DNA of 64,000 bases. It comes from Zhongshania aliphaticivorans (GTDB lineage Bacteria > Pseudomonadota > Gammaproteobacteria > Pseudomonadales > Spongiibacteraceae). The stretch lies in contig NZ_CACSIJ010000016.1 in the NCBI RefSeq assembly GCF_902705855.1, positions 141,441-205,440 on the forward strand, given 5' to 3'. Below, piece after piece: positions 1-9,792 of the stretch. The first letter of the stretch is position 1. Each line of letters starts with the position of its first letter. The position numbers and the translations under genes were made by a program. The notes beneath the pieces were generated by a model. The model searched no databases, was not told the DNA's origin, and saw nothing but the letters and a program-made list of their open reading frames with translations.

Positions 1-42
1 GGCCGGGTTTTTTCTGAGCTAAACTAACTGCCTAATGGCGAA

Positions 43-1596
43 TTAGTAATCTAACTCATCCTCAGACATTTCGTATGGCTGATACTCTTCTTCTGCAGCA
101 GGCTCGTCCATCATAATTTCGTCTGCTGACTCTTCTTCTACCATTGGCTCGTCGTCTACAGCAGGGTCTTCAAGCATTAGTTCGTCTTCAACCATTGGTT
201 CATCTTCAACCATTGGCTCGTCGTAAGACATTGGCTCAGCCACTGTATCGCTACCCAATACTTTCAGTTCAACGCGACGGTTTTCTGCGCGGCCGTCCTT
301 AGTATCGTTGCTCGCGATTGGTTGTTCTTCGCCGTAGCCAGTTGCAGTCAAACGATCACTGCCAACACCACTGCCAACCAAGTAGTTTTTCACTGACTTA
401 GCACGGTTTTGCGACAGGTTCATGTTGTAGCTATCGCTACCAGTGCTGTCAGTGTGGCCTTGCAATTCAACATTGAAGCCAGGCGAGCTAGTCAGTGTTG
501 CCGCTACGTCATTCAGAATAGTTTCTGCATTTACAGTCAACTTAGCGCTATTCAGCTCAAAGTTAACACCGCGCAGAATCACCGCCTGATCTTTTGCACA
601 GCCGTTAGACATAACCGCTTCGCCAGCAGGCGTGTTCGGACAGGCATCATCTGCATCAACAACACCGTCGTTATCGCCGTCTAATGGGCAACCAACAGCA
701 TTTACTTCAGCACCAGCTGGTGTATTAGGACACTGATCAAGGTAGTCAGCGACACCGTCGTTGTCGCCATCAAGTGGGCAGCCAACGCTGTCTACTTGTA
801 CGCCACGTGGTGTGCCTGGGCACTCGTCCATTTCATCAGAAACGCCGTCACCATCAGCATCTTGTACGCCATATTGCGCGTCAAAGAAGTTATAACGCAG
901 GCCAACCAACAGGCTTTGTGCGCTGTATTCAATTTCAGTTTCGGTTCCGCCAGATTTAAAGCTTGCATCGTCAGCAACGCTATAACGGTAACCTGCATCA
1001 ATCGCCAAACGAGGGGTCATGTAGTATGTGATACCCGCACCCAACTGACCGATAGTAACGTCGTCGTCACCATTACCAAAATCTAGGTTTGCTTGACCCA
1101 AACCAAAACCGATGTAAGGACGTAGACGCTCACCTGCAGAGAAGTCATACCACAAGTTACCCATCATCGAGGTCACTTCTAACGAGCTGCTGCTAGATAA
1201 AGACACACCGCCGCCGCTCACTTTATCTACATCGTTTTCGCCTTGACGATATTCAAATTCAAGACGATATGGGCTTTCAAATTTATAACCAAAGGTGAAA
1301 CCGTAGCTAATGTCTGTGTCGTAGCTAGTTTCAAAGTTGGCGTTTGCACCGCCACCGCCACCCAAACCACCTAGCAATCCGTTAAGCAGATCGCCAACAA
1401 CTGGAATAGCGCTAAGTCCGGGAATACCGCCGGCATCAGACGTTGTTACTGTGCCGTCTGCGTCAAATACTTCATTGTAAAAAGCATTACCACCAATGTA
1501 GTAACCCTTTTCCTTTTCGGCCTGGGCCGTCGCCGCACCTGCCGCTGATGCTAAAATCACACCGGCAGCAAGAGCATTTCTCCATTGCTTGCTCAT
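43..1596 (-). CDS. OmpA-family outer membrane protein with calcium-type (TSP3) repeats
   Basis: This is a two-domain outer membrane protein expected to join the outer membrane to peptidoglycan. A signal peptide (about residues 1-26, ending AQA) is followed by a beta-barrel region to about residue 245. Three aspartate-rich DxDxDG...CP thrombospondin type 3-like repeats follow (about 250-340), then an OmpA_C peptidoglycan-binding domain (about 345-450, with LQGHTDSTGS and NRRVEL). The last 60 residues are a very acidic tail with repeated EPMVEDE-like units, which is unusual. I place the start at 1596, where AGGGGA lies 6 nt upstream, rather than at the first in-frame methionine 18 nt earlier. 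The T-run at the window's left edge may be part of its terminator. OprF-like function is inferred. Confidence 0.9.
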   Translation of the reverse strand: MSKQWRNALAAGVILASAAGAATAQAEKEKGYYIGGNAFYNEVFDADGTVTTSDAGGIPGLSAIPVVGDLLNGLLGGLGGGGGANANFETSYDTDISYGFTFGYKFESPYRLEFEYRQGENDVDKVSGGGVSLSSSSSLEVTSMMGNLWYDFSAGERLRPYIGFGLGQANLDFGNGDDDVTIGQLGAGITYYMTPRLAIDAGYRYSVADDASFKSGGTETEIEYSAQSLLVGLRYNFFDAQYGVQDADGDGVSDEMDECPGTPRGVQVDSVGCPLDGDNDGVADYLDQCPNTPAGAEVNAVGCPLDGDNDGVVDADDACPNTPAGEAVMSNGCAKDQAVILRGVNFELNSAKLTVNAETILNDVAATLTSSPGFNVELQGHTDSTGSDSYNMNLSQNRAKSVKNYLVGSGVGSDRLTATGYGEEQPIASNDTKDGRAENRRVELKVLGSDTVAEPMSYDEPMVEDEPMVEDELMLEDPAVDDEPMVEEESADEIMMDEPAAEEEYQPYEMSEDELDY

Positions 1597-1829
1597 AAAC
1601 ATCCCCTGATTCATTAAAGTTATACCTTATAAAGCGCAAATTACCACGTCAGCACGAGGCTTAATACACACTTTAGGGCATAGTGGCGCATAATAACGTA
1701 AAATTTTATTTAAAATGTGTGCGAACTAACGTTTAAAAACCAAGAAATCCTAAACCCTCTTATAGAAACAGTAAAGTAGCATTTGATAATGACCGTGCAA
1801 ATGCACCCCCAAATGCCTGAATTGCCGTC

Positions 1830-2543
1830 CTATTTAAACGAATTCGCCCGAATCACTCGTAGAGCAACTCGTCGATTACGGGCTCGACCTTCGGGTGTGT
1901 CATTGTCAGCAACCGGCATTGCATCACCATAGGCTTGGACGGTAATACGGCTGGCAGGTACACCCAGCTCAAGCAGCACTACCTTTACTTTATTTGCCCG
2001 CATTCGCGACAAGCGATAATTCGCATCAGCTGATCCACTGCTATCACTGTGGCCCTGCAACGCCACACGAAACTGCGGCGTTGAACGGAGCAACCCTGCC
2101 AAACGAGATAAGCGTTCATGGGCCTGAGCGTCAAGAGTGATACTGCCATGATCAAATCGCAGGCTTTCGAGCTCGACAGTTTGCCGCGCTGAACAGCCAT
2201 TGTGCATGACTCGCTCGCCCGCAGCGGTGCGAGGACAGTGGTCCTCACCGTTTTTTACACCGTCATTATCACTGTCCATGCAACCAAACTGGTCAACAAC
2301 GTTACCTGTTGGCGTGCGAGGGCAGAGATCAACGGTATCGATAATGCCGTCGCCATCGCTGTCTGCACAGCCATATATATCCACCTCCGCAGCCGCTTTC
2401 GTAGCCGGACAGCGATCATCTGCATCAGCTATTCCGTCACCATCACCGTCCAATGGCCGCACCAAAGCTGGTGCGCAGGCGACCAACACCAAGGGTATGA
2501 GCAACAGCTTTATGACGAATATATTCAATATACGTATTCCCAC
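1830..2543 (-). CDS. OmpA-family lipoprotein with TSP3-like repeats
   Basis: The protein has 237 residues and starts with a lipoprotein signal whose lipobox VLVAC puts the acylated cysteine at residue 23. Aspartate-rich calcium-type repeats (DGDGDGIADADDRCP and two further units) occupy about residues 32-110. An OmpA_C domain follows (LQGHSDSSGS, NRRVALRV). It lacks the beta-barrel of the neighbouring OmpA protein but shares its repeat plus OmpA_C half, so the two look like paralogues by domain content. It is probably an outer-membrane-anchored, peptidoglycan-binding lipoprotein. Separate transcription is likely because 230 bp separate the two genes. Confidence 0.88.
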   Translation of the reverse strand: MGIRILNIFVIKLLLIPLVLVACAPALVRPLDGDGDGIADADDRCPATKAAAEVDIYGCADSDGDGIIDTVDLCPRTPTGNVVDQFGCMDSDNDGVKNGEDHCPRTAAGERVMHNGCSARQTVELESLRFDHGSITLDAQAHERLSRLAGLLRSTPQFRVALQGHSDSSGSADANYRLSRMRANKVKVVLLELGVPASRITVQAYGDAMPVADNDTPEGRARNRRVALRVIRANSFK

Positions 2544-2790
2544 GACAAACGTAATTCTCGAGTCACATCGAGTGTAACCAAGCCTAGCTCGACCACCAAT
2601 AGCGCATAATACATAGGGTCTTGGATTATCACTGCTGTGACTAAAAAGGCGTCAATCGAGGCGCGGGGAAGGTAGTCTGGTCATTCTAAGTGAGAGGCAA
2701 GCAGTAGCAATCCAATTAGTGTGAACAGGCTTGGGGTTTACGCTACCATAGGCGCCCTGACATCAAATGCAATTCCAAGGCCTTAGTCCC

Positions 2791-4116
2791 ATGATTCCTG
2801 AACTCCTTTCACCCGCAGGCAGCCTCCGCAATATGCGCTATGCCTTTGCCTATGGCGCAGACGCGGTCTACGCCGGCCAGCCACGATACAGTTTGCGGGT
2901 GCGAAATAACGAGTTCAAAGACCTAGAAACTTTGGGCAGTGGTATTGAAGAAGCCCATCGGCAAAACAAGAAATTCTACTTAGCGTCTAATATCTCGCCC
3001 CACAATGACAAAATTCGCAGTTATTTACGCGACCTCGCCCCCGTCATAGAAATGAAGCCCGACGCCCTGATTATGGCCGACCCCGGCCTAATGATGCTGG
3101 TGCGCGAAAACTGGCCAGATATGCCGATACACTTATCTGTTCAAGCCAATGCGGTGAACTGGGCCTCGGTTAAGTTCTGGCACCAAAACGGTATCCAGCG
3201 CGTGATTCTCTCCCGTGAGTTGGCGCTCGATGAAATCGAAGAAATTCGTCAGCGCGTGCCAGAGATGGAGATTGAAGTCTTTGTGCACGGCGCATTGTGC
3301 ATCGCGTATTCCGGTCGCTGTCTGTTATCTGGTTACATGAATCACCGCGACCCCAATCAAGGGGCTTGCACCAATGCCTGCCGTTGGAAATATCAGGCTC
3401 ACGAAGCCAAAGAAGACGAAAACGGCGATTTGGTGCCAGTGCAAACTTATATACCTGAACCTCAGCCCGAACCCCAACCCGTGACTGAACCGGTGCTATT
3501 GCAGCAGGCCCAGCGCCCCGGCGAATTTATGCCCGCCTACGAAGATGAGCACGGCACTTACATTATGAACTCCAAAGACCTGCGCGCCGTGCAGCATATA
3601 GAGCGATTGGCCGCCATGGGCGTGCATTCTCTAAAAATTGAAGGCCGCACCAAGTCGCATTACTACGTTGCCCGCACTGCGCAGGTGTATCGCCAAGCGA
3701 TAGACGATGCCGCCCACGGCAAACCCTTCGATATGCAGTTGATGGATAAACTAGAAACCCTCGCTAATCGGGGTTATACCGAGGGCTTTTATCGTCGCCA
3801 TCCGCCCAAGGAGTATCAAAACTACGAAATGGGTTTAAACAATGCCCAGCAACAACAGTTTGTGGGTGAAATAGTCGATGCGCGGGATTCAGTGATTACC
3901 GTCGATGTTAAAAATCGTTTTGAAACCGGCGATACCCTAGAATTAATGATGCCCGGCGGCAACACTCGCTTTACCTTAAAGACTCTTAGTGACAAACACG
4001 GCAAGGCGATCAGTGCGGCGCCCGGTTCAGGCCACCGCGTGAAGATCCCGCTGGATCAACCGCTGGCAGAATCGGCACTAAAATATGGTCTACTGGTCAA
4101 AGACATTCACGCCTAA
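2791..4116 (+). CDS. trhP: Peptidase U32-family tRNA hydroxylation protein TrhP (YegQ)
   Basis: This is a U32-family protein of about 441 residues, matching YegQ/TrhP, which takes part in prephenate-dependent formation of 5-hydroxyuridine at the tRNA wobble position. The U32 signature is clear around EVFVHGALCIAYSGRC followed by NQGAC and CRWKY, giving the conserved cysteines proposed to bind an iron-sulfur cluster. The protein begins MIPELLSPAG, the usual family start, so I prefer the ATG at 2791 over the one at 2767. A C-terminal beta domain (about residues 345-441) is present. A membrane protein gene follows 26 bp downstream and may be cotranscribed. Confidence 0.9.
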   Translation: MIPELLSPAGSLRNMRYAFAYGADAVYAGQPRYSLRVRNNEFKDLETLGSGIEEAHRQNKKFYLASNISPHNDKIRSYLRDLAPVIEMKPDALIMADPGLMMLVRENWPDMPIHLSVQANAVNWASVKFWHQNGIQRVILSRELALDEIEEIRQRVPEMEIEVFVHGALCIAYSGRCLLSGYMNHRDPNQGACTNACRWKYQAHEAKEDENGDLVPVQTYIPEPQPEPQPVTEPVLLQQAQRPGEFMPAYEDEHGTYIMNSKDLRAVQHIERLAAMGVHSLKIEGRTKSHYYVARTAQVYRQAIDDAAHGKPFDMQLMDKLETLANRGYTEGFYRRHPPKEYQNYEMGLNNAQQQQFVGEIVDARDSVITVDVKNRFETGDTLELMMPGGNTRFTLKTLSDKHGKAISAAPGSGHRVKIPLDQPLAESALKYGLLVKDIHA

Positions 4117-4142
4117 ATCGTCAAATAATATCAGGAGCCAAC

Positions 4143-4526
4143 ATGGAACGACGCAAATTACGCATACTTCGCGGACTCGTTAATATCAGTTTGATTAGTT
4201 TAGTATTCGGCGCAATTTTGAATTTACTTGCTGGCATTCTTGGCAGCTACTACGTGCTGATCATCGGCTTTTTAGTAGCATTGATCACCTTCTATTGCTA
4301 CCGAAGAGCAGATAGCGAAGCCGCCTCTAGCATGAGCTATTACCTGTGGCGCTACCTACCCACTTTGATTTTTATCGCGATGCCAATCGTCGCCTATTGG
4401 TCTAGCCGTGATACGCAGTGGACACTGGCCGATATTATTCACGCAGTGCAAATAGGCTGTAGCTTTATTCTGCCCATCATCTGTCTGCTATACGTTGAGC
4501 GCACTTTAAAAAACGCCCAGCAATAA
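4143..4526 (+). CDS. Small integral membrane protein of unknown function
   Basis: I do not recognise the family. The 127-residue product has four hydrophobic segments (about 12-34, 36-51, 70-87 and 95-117), separated by short charged loops, and a basic N-terminus (MERRKLRILR). AGGAG lies 6 nt before the start codon. It follows trhP by 26 bp on the same strand and a strong terminator comes straight after it, so the two may form one unit. No catalytic motif is visible. Confidence 0.75.
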   Translation: MERRKLRILRGLVNISLISLVFGAILNLLAGILGSYYVLIIGFLVALITFYCYRRADSEAASSMSYYLWRYLPTLIFIAMPIVAYWSSRDTQWTLADIIHAVQIGCSFILPIICLLYVERTLKNAQQ

Positions 4527-4536
4527 ATACACCCGT

Positions 4537-4564
4537 GGCCGACCGCGTGCTAGTCGGCCTTTTT
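4537..4564 (+). terminator. Intrinsic terminator after the trhP unit
   Basis: A 7-bp perfect stem, GGCCGAC and GTCGGCC, with a 9-nt loop is followed by TTTTT. It ends the plus-strand trhP unit and overlaps the 3' end of the convergent GNAT-like gene. Confidence 0.85.
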
Positions 4565-5704
4565 AAACGGCAGCATCTCGCTAGCTTCGCGCAAGTAATT
4601 ACCTACATGAAGCTGCTCGTCGTCTAAAAATCGCTGCACCGCTGTTGAAAAATCCGCATCCGCCAACCAGTGATTTGAGTAGGTCAAAATAGGGGTAAAG
4701 CCGCGCTGAATCTTATGCTCGCCCTGCGCGCCGGGATCAAAATGCCGCAGACCTTCCCGAAGACAATACTCAATACCTTGGTAGTAGCAGGCTTCAAAGT
4801 GCAGAAATTCGTACTCGCGAATACAGCCCCAGTAGCGACCGTACAGCGTGTGTTTGTCGCGGAAGTTCAACGCCACCGCCACCGGTTCATCACCGTGACT
4901 GGCAAGCACCATCACCAAATGCTCTGGCATGGTCGCCGCTAACTGGGTGAAAAATGCCTCTGGCAAATAGCCGCCATGACCGCTGCGCTTGGCATAAGTA
5001 AGCTGATAGCAGTGAAAAAAGAATCGCCATTGCTGGGCGCTTACCTCCGCCCCCGCCAACACCTGTAAGCTCAAACCTTGTTCGACAACAACGCGGCGCT
5101 CTTTGCGTAAACCCTTGCGCTTGCGAGAACTGAACTCAGCTAAAAATCCGTCAAAGTCGCCGTAATTGCGGTCATACCAATGATATTGCGGCCCAATTCG
5201 CTGCATTAAGCCTTCTTGCGACCAGATATTCGCCATTTCTGCCCGCGAAAATAGAATATGTACTGACGAAGCCCCGATTTCTGCCGCGTGTATCGGCAGG
5301 GCCTTTGCTAAAGTTGCCATCACGTCGCTACGATCATTCTCATCGACCAAACACAAACGTGGCCCCGTCGCAGGAGTAAACGGAATAGCGGACAATAATT
5401 TGGGATAATAAGGGCGGCCGTGGCGCTGGTAGGCGTCGGCCCAAGACCAGTCAAACACATACTCACCGTAGCTGTGGGTCTTAAGGTAAAAAGGCATGAC
5501 GCCAACTAGCTGAGTATTGCGACGTATAATCAGGTGATGCGGCTGCCAGCCCTTGTCTTCAGCCACTGCGCCACTCTCCTCAAGCGCGTGTAAAAACTCA
5601 TAGCGAGTAAAGGGGTAGTCGAAACCCGCCGCGCTATTCCACGCCTCGGCACCAATCTCATCAATCGCGCCGACAAACGCTAGCTCAAGTTTAGTAATGC
5701 TCAT
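4550..5704 (-). CDS. GNAT-fold protein of the DUF482/FemAB-like family
   Basis: The 384-residue protein matches the DUF482 family (FemAB-like, GNAT fold) often labelled peptidoglycan biosynthesis protein, although no reaction is established for it. Recognisable family features are the [16 protein letters not shown] start region, the [10 protein letters not shown] basic stretch at about 190-205 and [25 protein letters not shown] near residue 320-345. Its start codon overlaps the ubiA stop codon by 4 bases, so it is translationally coupled to ubiA as the third gene of a ubiC-ubiA unit. A role in quinone synthesis is not implied by its sequence. Confidence 0.85.
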   Translation of the reverse strand: MSITKLELAFVGAIDEIGAEAWNSAAGFDYPFTRYEFLHALEESGAVAEDKGWQPHHLIIRRNTQLVGVMPFYLKTHSYGEYVFDWSWADAYQRHGRPYYPKLLSAIPFTPATGPRLCLVDENDRSDVMATLAKALPIHAAEIGASSVHILFSRAEMANIWSQEGLMQRIGPQYHWYDRNYGDFDGFLAEFSSRKRKGLRKERRVVVEQGLSLQVLAGAEVSAQQWRFFFHCYQLTYAKRSGHGGYLPEAFFTQLAATMPEHLVMVLASHGDEPVAVALNFRDKHTLYGRYWGCIREYEFLHFEACYYQGIEYCLREGLRHFDPGAQGEHKIQRGFTPILTYSNHWLADADFSTAVQRFLDDEQLHVGNYLREASEMLPFKKAD

Positions 5705-6585
5705 GCCCCTATTAGAAAGTGCAGCACAATACCTGCAAAAATAACGGCGCCCACCCAGTTATTATTTAAAAATGCCTTAAAGCATTTATCGGTTTGACGA
5801 TAACGAATGAGCTGCTGCTGGTATATAAACAGCCCGCTGGCAGCAATGACACCCGCATAATAAATAAAGCTCATCTCAAAACGCGGCCCCGCCATCAGCA
5901 ACACAACTACCACGCAAACCTGCAGCATGGCGGTGATGACTTTGTCGTCGTCGCCGAACAAAATTGCCGTCGACTTCACGCCAATTTTTAAATCATCTTC
6001 GCGGTCTACCATCGCGTAAAAGGTGTCGTAGGCCACCGTCCAAATCAACACGCCGATATACAACAGCCATGCCGCCGGTGGCGGTAGCTCTCCCGTTTGC
6101 GCGGTAAACGCCATTGGAATTCCCCACGCAAAGGCCGCGCCCAACACTAACTGGGGCAAGTGGGTATAGCGCTTCATAAAGGGATAAGTTGCCGCCAAGG
6201 CTACTGCGCCAAAGGCAAATAATACGGTGAGTAAATTAGTGAACAAGACGAGCGCGAAGGCTAGTAAACAAAGCAGCGCAAACAGCAGTAGTGCTTCTTT
6301 TTCCGTCACCGCCCCTGTCGCAAAGGGACGCTGCTTGGTTCGACTGACGTGAGCATCAATTTTGCGATCCGCAAAGTCGTTAATCACGCAGCCTGCAGAG
6401 CGCATTAAAAACGTACCGGCCACAAAAACAATCAATATATGCCAAGCCGGAAAACCACCTGCAGCAAACCACAGCGCCCACAATGTTGGCCACAACACCA
6501 AATACGTGCCAATTGGACGATCTACTCGCATCAGCGCTAAATACTGAGGGGTTTGGTTTTTTATGTGTTGGAGTAATGCGTTCAT
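5701..6585 (-). CDS. ubiA: 4-hydroxybenzoate polyprenyltransferase UbiA
   Basis: This integral membrane enzyme attaches the polyprenyl tail to 4-hydroxybenzoate, the second step of ubiquinone synthesis. Two aspartate-rich motifs that bind magnesium-pyrophosphate are visible: NDFADRKID near residue 70 and DREDD near residue 195, with RTKQRP between them. About eight to nine membrane segments are present. I choose the start at [11 protein letters not shown] (6585), which gives about 294 residues, close to the usual 290; an upstream GTG or ATG is possible. It lies 60 bp behind ubiC, which makes its substrate, and overlaps the next gene. Confidence 0.93.
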   Translation of the reverse strand: MNALLQHIKNQTPQYLALMRVDRPIGTYLVLWPTLWALWFAAGGFPAWHILIVFVAGTFLMRSAGCVINDFADRKIDAHVSRTKQRPFATGAVTEKEALLLFALLCLLAFALVLFTNLLTVLFAFGAVALAATYPFMKRYTHLPQLVLGAAFAWGIPMAFTAQTGELPPPAAWLLYIGVLIWTVAYDTFYAMVDREDDLKIGVKSTAILFGDDDKVITAMLQVCVVVVLLMAGPRFEMSFIYYAGVIAASGLFIYQQQLIRYRQTDKCFKAFLNNNWVGAVIFAGIVLHFLIGA

Positions 6586-6645
6586 AACATGGCCGTCGAA
6601 GTCTTGTGACAAAAGTATATCAGCACGTCCAAGGTCGGAGGAAAA

Positions 6646-7206
6646 CTACCAGGACCGAAAGGCGGGTAAAAATATCTCGCTCACCATAATAGGATGACCG
6701 CTGAGGACAAACCGCGAACGCCGCCCCCATAGTCCGTCATCGTCTTGCTCTGTGACCGGCTCGCCCAAAGCGGCTGCCGGCACCCGACATATTTCATAGC
6801 GGTCGCGGGACATATGAGGGTCAGTGAATAGCAAATGGCCGAGCGGCCTATTATCTAGAGTACGTAAACGGTCTAAGCGGCCAACCAGCGATGTAGCCGG
6901 CAGCACGCTGCGGGCGTAAACCCAAGGCTGATTGTGGCAGTGCAAACGAACTTCTCTGATCAAGCCCCAGTCGCGATCACCCATACCTAGCAAGCGGCGT
7001 TCAGACAAACGCGGAATTTGCCAACGCTGAAATAGCACCTCAACGTGAAAGTGCCCTTGGGACACACGGCGCAAATGGGCGGTCAAGGAACCGGTATCTA
7101 ATAGCCAGCGCGCATCCTTTGCGGGCAGTGCAGAGCGCGGGAATTTCTGGCAATCAAGCCAGTTTGGCTCTTGCGAGTGGAATCGTGATGTTTGAAAAGC
7201 GTACAA
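6646..7206 (-). CDS. ubiC: Chorismate lyase UbiC
   Basis: It converts chorismate to 4-hydroxybenzoate and pyruvate, the committed step of ubiquinone synthesis. Family landmarks are WLLDTGSLT, REVRLHC followed by PWVYARSVLP, RPLGHLLF, WGRRSRF and the C-terminal VSEIFLPAF. No ATG lies near the expected N-terminus. A TTG at 7206 preceded by GGAAG with 7 nt spacing gives 186 residues, against about 165-180 for the family. The alternatives are a GTG at 7233 or an ATG at 7320, and both add a sequence with no family match. It is the first gene of the ubiC-ubiA unit. Confidence 0.85.
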   Translation of the reverse strand: MYAFQTSRFHSQEPNWLDCQKFPRSALPAKDARWLLDTGSLTAHLRRVSQGHFHVEVLFQRWQIPRLSERRLLGMGDRDWGLIREVRLHCHNQPWVYARSVLPATSLVGRLDRLRTLDNRPLGHLLFTDPHMSRDRYEICRVPAAALGEPVTEQDDDGLWGRRSRFVLSGHPIMVSEIFLPAFRSW

Positions 7207-7413
7207 TACTCGTCTTCCAGTGTTGAAGGTCACTGAACATAAGCGTTGCCACACAATAAACGCGCAGCAATCAAAACTAAAGTGTGGCGGCAGAATGCGC
7301 GAATCACCTGCGACTTGCAAGCGACGATATCGGCCATATAGGCGATGATATCTGTATAAATATTACTTTAAGCTTCGCCGACAGAAGCATATGGCTTATG
7401 AGGAATTTGGTAA

Positions 7414-8784
7414 ATGAGTAAGTGGGAATGTATTGTTTGTGGCTGGGTTTACGACGAGAAAGTCGGCGACCCTGATTCTGGTATCGCGGCAGGAACACGT
7501 TGGGAAGATATCCCCGACGACTGGCTGTGCCCCGACTGTGGTGTGGGCAAAGAAGATTTCGAGATGATTGAGAAGTCTGAGGAAAGCGACCTTCCCCATC
7601 ATGATGAGCCCGCGTCCGCCGGCAGCGAAGCCGCCATTGTGGTGATCGGCACCGGCTTGGCCGGCTATGGCTTGGTTCGTGAATTGCGTAAGCACGACAA
7701 AGACAGCCCAGTCATTATGATTACCTCTGATGACGGCCGCGCTTATTCTAAGCCGATGCTCTCTACCGGCTTCACCAAAAACACCGACGCTGATGCACTG
7801 GCACAGAAAGACGCCGGCGGCATGGGTGAAGATTTGAATGCCAGCGTGTGGACCTCTACCAAAGTCACGGCCATCGACACCGCCGCGCAAATCATCACAA
7901 TTGGTGACAAAGAAACCCAAGTTCACTACAAGAAATTGGTATTGGCTTTGGGCGCCGATGTAATTCGCCCGCCCATTCAAGGCAATGCGCTGGAATACGT
8001 GTACTCAGTAAACGACCTGCTGGACTACCATGATTTCCGCACTGCGGTAGCAAAAAACAATGTTAAGAAAGTCTGCATTATTGGCGGCGGTCTTATCGGT
8101 TGCGAGTTCACCAATGACTTACTCAACGGTGGCATCGAGACTGAAACTGTTGACCCACTAGCATACTGCCTACCTACTCTGCTGCCAGAAGCAGCAGGTA
8201 AAGCGGTTCAAGCGGGACTCGAAGCCAAGGGCGCGAAATTCCATTTCGGCCCACTGGTCACCGAGGTGAACAAGTCAGGCAACGGTTTAGTCGTCAGCCT
8301 TAATAATGGCGAAACCATCAGCTGCGACTTGGTTCTGTCTGCCGTTGGCGTGCGCCCACAAATCAAACTAGCGCAAGAAGCTGGCTTGACGGTAAATCGC
8401 GGTATTGCCACTAACCGCTTGCTAGAAACCAGTGCACCTAACGTTTACGCCATGGGTGACTGCGCTGAAGTCGCTGGCCACGTTTTGGTTTACGTTGCGC
8501 CACTAATGGCACAAGCTCGCGCCCTAGCAAAAACCCTCAGCGGTGATGCGACCGAAGTGAGCTACCCTGCCATGCCGGTCACCATCAAAACCCCAGCATG
8601 CCCCGTTACGGTCAGCCCTGCGCCCCGCGACGCCAAAGGCAGCTGGGAAATTGAACAAGACGGCATCAATGTGGTTGCACGCTTTGTCGGCACCGACGGC
8701 GAATTGCTAGGCTTTGCCCTAACCGGCGAAGGCACCAAGCAAAAGATGGCCCTGCAAAAACTACTACCCGCCATTATGCCATAG
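7414..8784 (+). CDS. Rubredoxin fused to an NAD(P)H-rubredoxin reductase
   Basis: This is a 456-residue fusion. Residues 1-50 are a rubredoxin with the four iron ligands Cys6, Cys9, Cys39 and Cys42 (CIVC and CPDC). After a linker (about 55-72) comes a pyridine nucleotide-disulfide reductase-type FAD enzyme. It has the FAD motif VVIGTGLAG at about 75, the NAD motif [13 protein letters not shown] at about 220, and the second FAD motif [11 protein letters not shown] at about 345. Such pairs pass electrons from NADH to alkane hydroxylases or oxygen-detoxifying partners, and here both carriers are in one chain. The partner is not in this window. GAGGAATTTGGTAA precedes the start. Confidence 0.92.
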   Translation: MSKWECIVCGWVYDEKVGDPDSGIAAGTRWEDIPDDWLCPDCGVGKEDFEMIEKSEESDLPHHDEPASAGSEAAIVVIGTGLAGYGLVRELRKHDKDSPVIMITSDDGRAYSKPMLSTGFTKNTDADALAQKDAGGMGEDLNASVWTSTKVTAIDTAAQIITIGDKETQVHYKKLVLALGADVIRPPIQGNALEYVYSVNDLLDYHDFRTAVAKNNVKKVCIIGGGLIGCEFTNDLLNGGIETETVDPLAYCLPTLLPEAAGKAVQAGLEAKGAKFHFGPLVTEVNKSGNGLVVSLNNGETISCDLVLSAVGVRPQIKLAQEAGLTVNRGIATNRLLETSAPNVYAMGDCAEVAGHVLVYVAPLMAQARALAKTLSGDATEVSYPAMPVTIKTPACPVTVSPAPRDAKGSWEIEQDGINVVARFVGTDGELLGFALTGEGTKQKMALQKLLPAIMP

Positions 8785-8811
8785 GCTTAATAACGGCTTG
8801 TAAAATAGATG

Positions 8812-8843
8812 AAGGGCGGAGCTAAAAACTCCGCCCTTTTTTT
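8812..8843 (+). terminator. Intrinsic terminator after the rubredoxin reductase
   Basis: AAGGGCGGAG and CTCCGCCCTT form a perfect 10-bp stem with a 7-nt loop, followed by a run of T. Confidence 0.93.
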
Positions 8844-8997
8844 GTCTGATGTTTAGCGCTCCCGTCATTTATCTCCCTTATTCCGCCAAGTACCTTCACA
8901 CAAACAAATTAGCTCAATGCCTGAATGTTGGCCGTGAGTATACAAATCCGCCGCAGATTGCTAATATTCGCGCGCCCCGATAGCGCCTATGCCTATT

Positions 8998-9146
8998 GAG
9001 GGTTCTCAGGGCGGGGTGGAAGTCCCCACCGGCGGTAATCATGCCTAAGCATGTAGCCCGCGGGCGCTTATTGAGCTTCGCAGCTCGTAAGGACAGCAGA
9101 TCTGGTGGGATTCCAGAGCCGACGGTTAGAGTCCGGTTATGAGAAA
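8998..9146 (+). promoter_or_regulatory. FMN riboswitch (RFN element)
   Basis: The conserved RFN blocks occur in order: CAGGGCGGGGTGGAAGTCCC then ACCGGCGGT, AGCCCGCGGGCGC, CAGCAGATCTGGTGGGATTCC, GAGCCGACGGTTAGAGTCCGG. The basal closing stem lies about 9001-9010 and 9130-9146. It ends about 95 nt before the ribH start codon. No T-tract hairpin follows, so control by hiding the ribosome-binding site (GGGA at about 9231-9235) is more likely than transcription termination; that is an inference. Confidence 0.95.
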
Positions 9147-9242
9147 AGATCGTTACACACCACCACGCTTAGCTTCCATCGCTATGCCAACACTGGTCTG
9201 TCAGCTCATCTTTGCCCTGCCGTATTCACTTGGGACAAAAAC

Positions 9243-9707
9243 ATGACATCGACAGATACCACATCACCAAAGCAAACCGTCGCCTTTATTCAAGCCTGCT
9301 GGCACCGTGACATTGTCGACCGCTGCAAAGAATCGTTTCAAAAAGAAATGTCGTCGCGTAGCGATATAAACGTCGAGTGCTTTGAAGTAGCCGGCGCCTT
9401 TGAGATCCCGCTCCACGCCAAGCTCCTCGCCCAAACCGGTAAATACGCCGCCATCGTCGGCGCAGGCCTAGTGACCAATAGCGGCATATACAAGCACGAA
9501 TACGTCGCCCAAGCGGTCGTGTCGGGCCTTATGCAGGTACAACTAGAAACCAGCACTCCGGTATTCTCTGTAGTACTGACTCCCCACAACTTTCATAACA
9601 GCGACGAGCACATTAGCTTCTTCCGCGAACACTTTGTGGTGAAAGGCGCAGAAGCGGCATCGGCCTGTATTAGCACCCTCAGCAGCCTCGCCAAACTTAA
9701 AGGCTAA
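9243..9707 (+). CDS. ribH: 6,7-dimethyl-8-ribityllumazine synthase, type II (RibH2-like)
   Basis: It condenses 5-amino-6-ribitylaminouracil with dihydroxybutanone phosphate to give the riboflavin precursor. The sequence fits the RibH2 class: AFIQACWHRDIVD at the start, GAFEIPLHAK, GLVTNSGIYKHEYVA, VQLETSTPVFSVVLTPHNFH and HFVVKGAEAA. The length is 154 residues, typical for this class. I choose the ATG at 9243, since translation from 9105 would run through the riboswitch. It stands alone, without ribB, ribD or ribE, directly under the FMN riboswitch, so it is expected to be repressed when FMN is abundant. Confidence 0.93.
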   Translation: MTSTDTTSPKQTVAFIQACWHRDIVDRCKESFQKEMSSRSDINVECFEVAGAFEIPLHAKLLAQTGKYAAIVGAGLVTNSGIYKHEYVAQAVVSGLMQVQLETSTPVFSVVLTPHNFHNSDEHISFFREHFVVKGAEAASACISTLSSLAKLKG

Positions 9708-9792
9708 ATGGCTGCTAGGCCGCCAAGCCTGTGCTAATCTGCATTTTTAGCCGGTAAATTTACCGGCCAAGTGAAACCTGCAGGAATACGCT

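Noticed and set aside
6071-6084. GGCGGTAG ops-like word on the plus strand
   Set aside because: It lies inside the ubiA coding region on the wrong strand and is not upstream of any polysaccharide gene.
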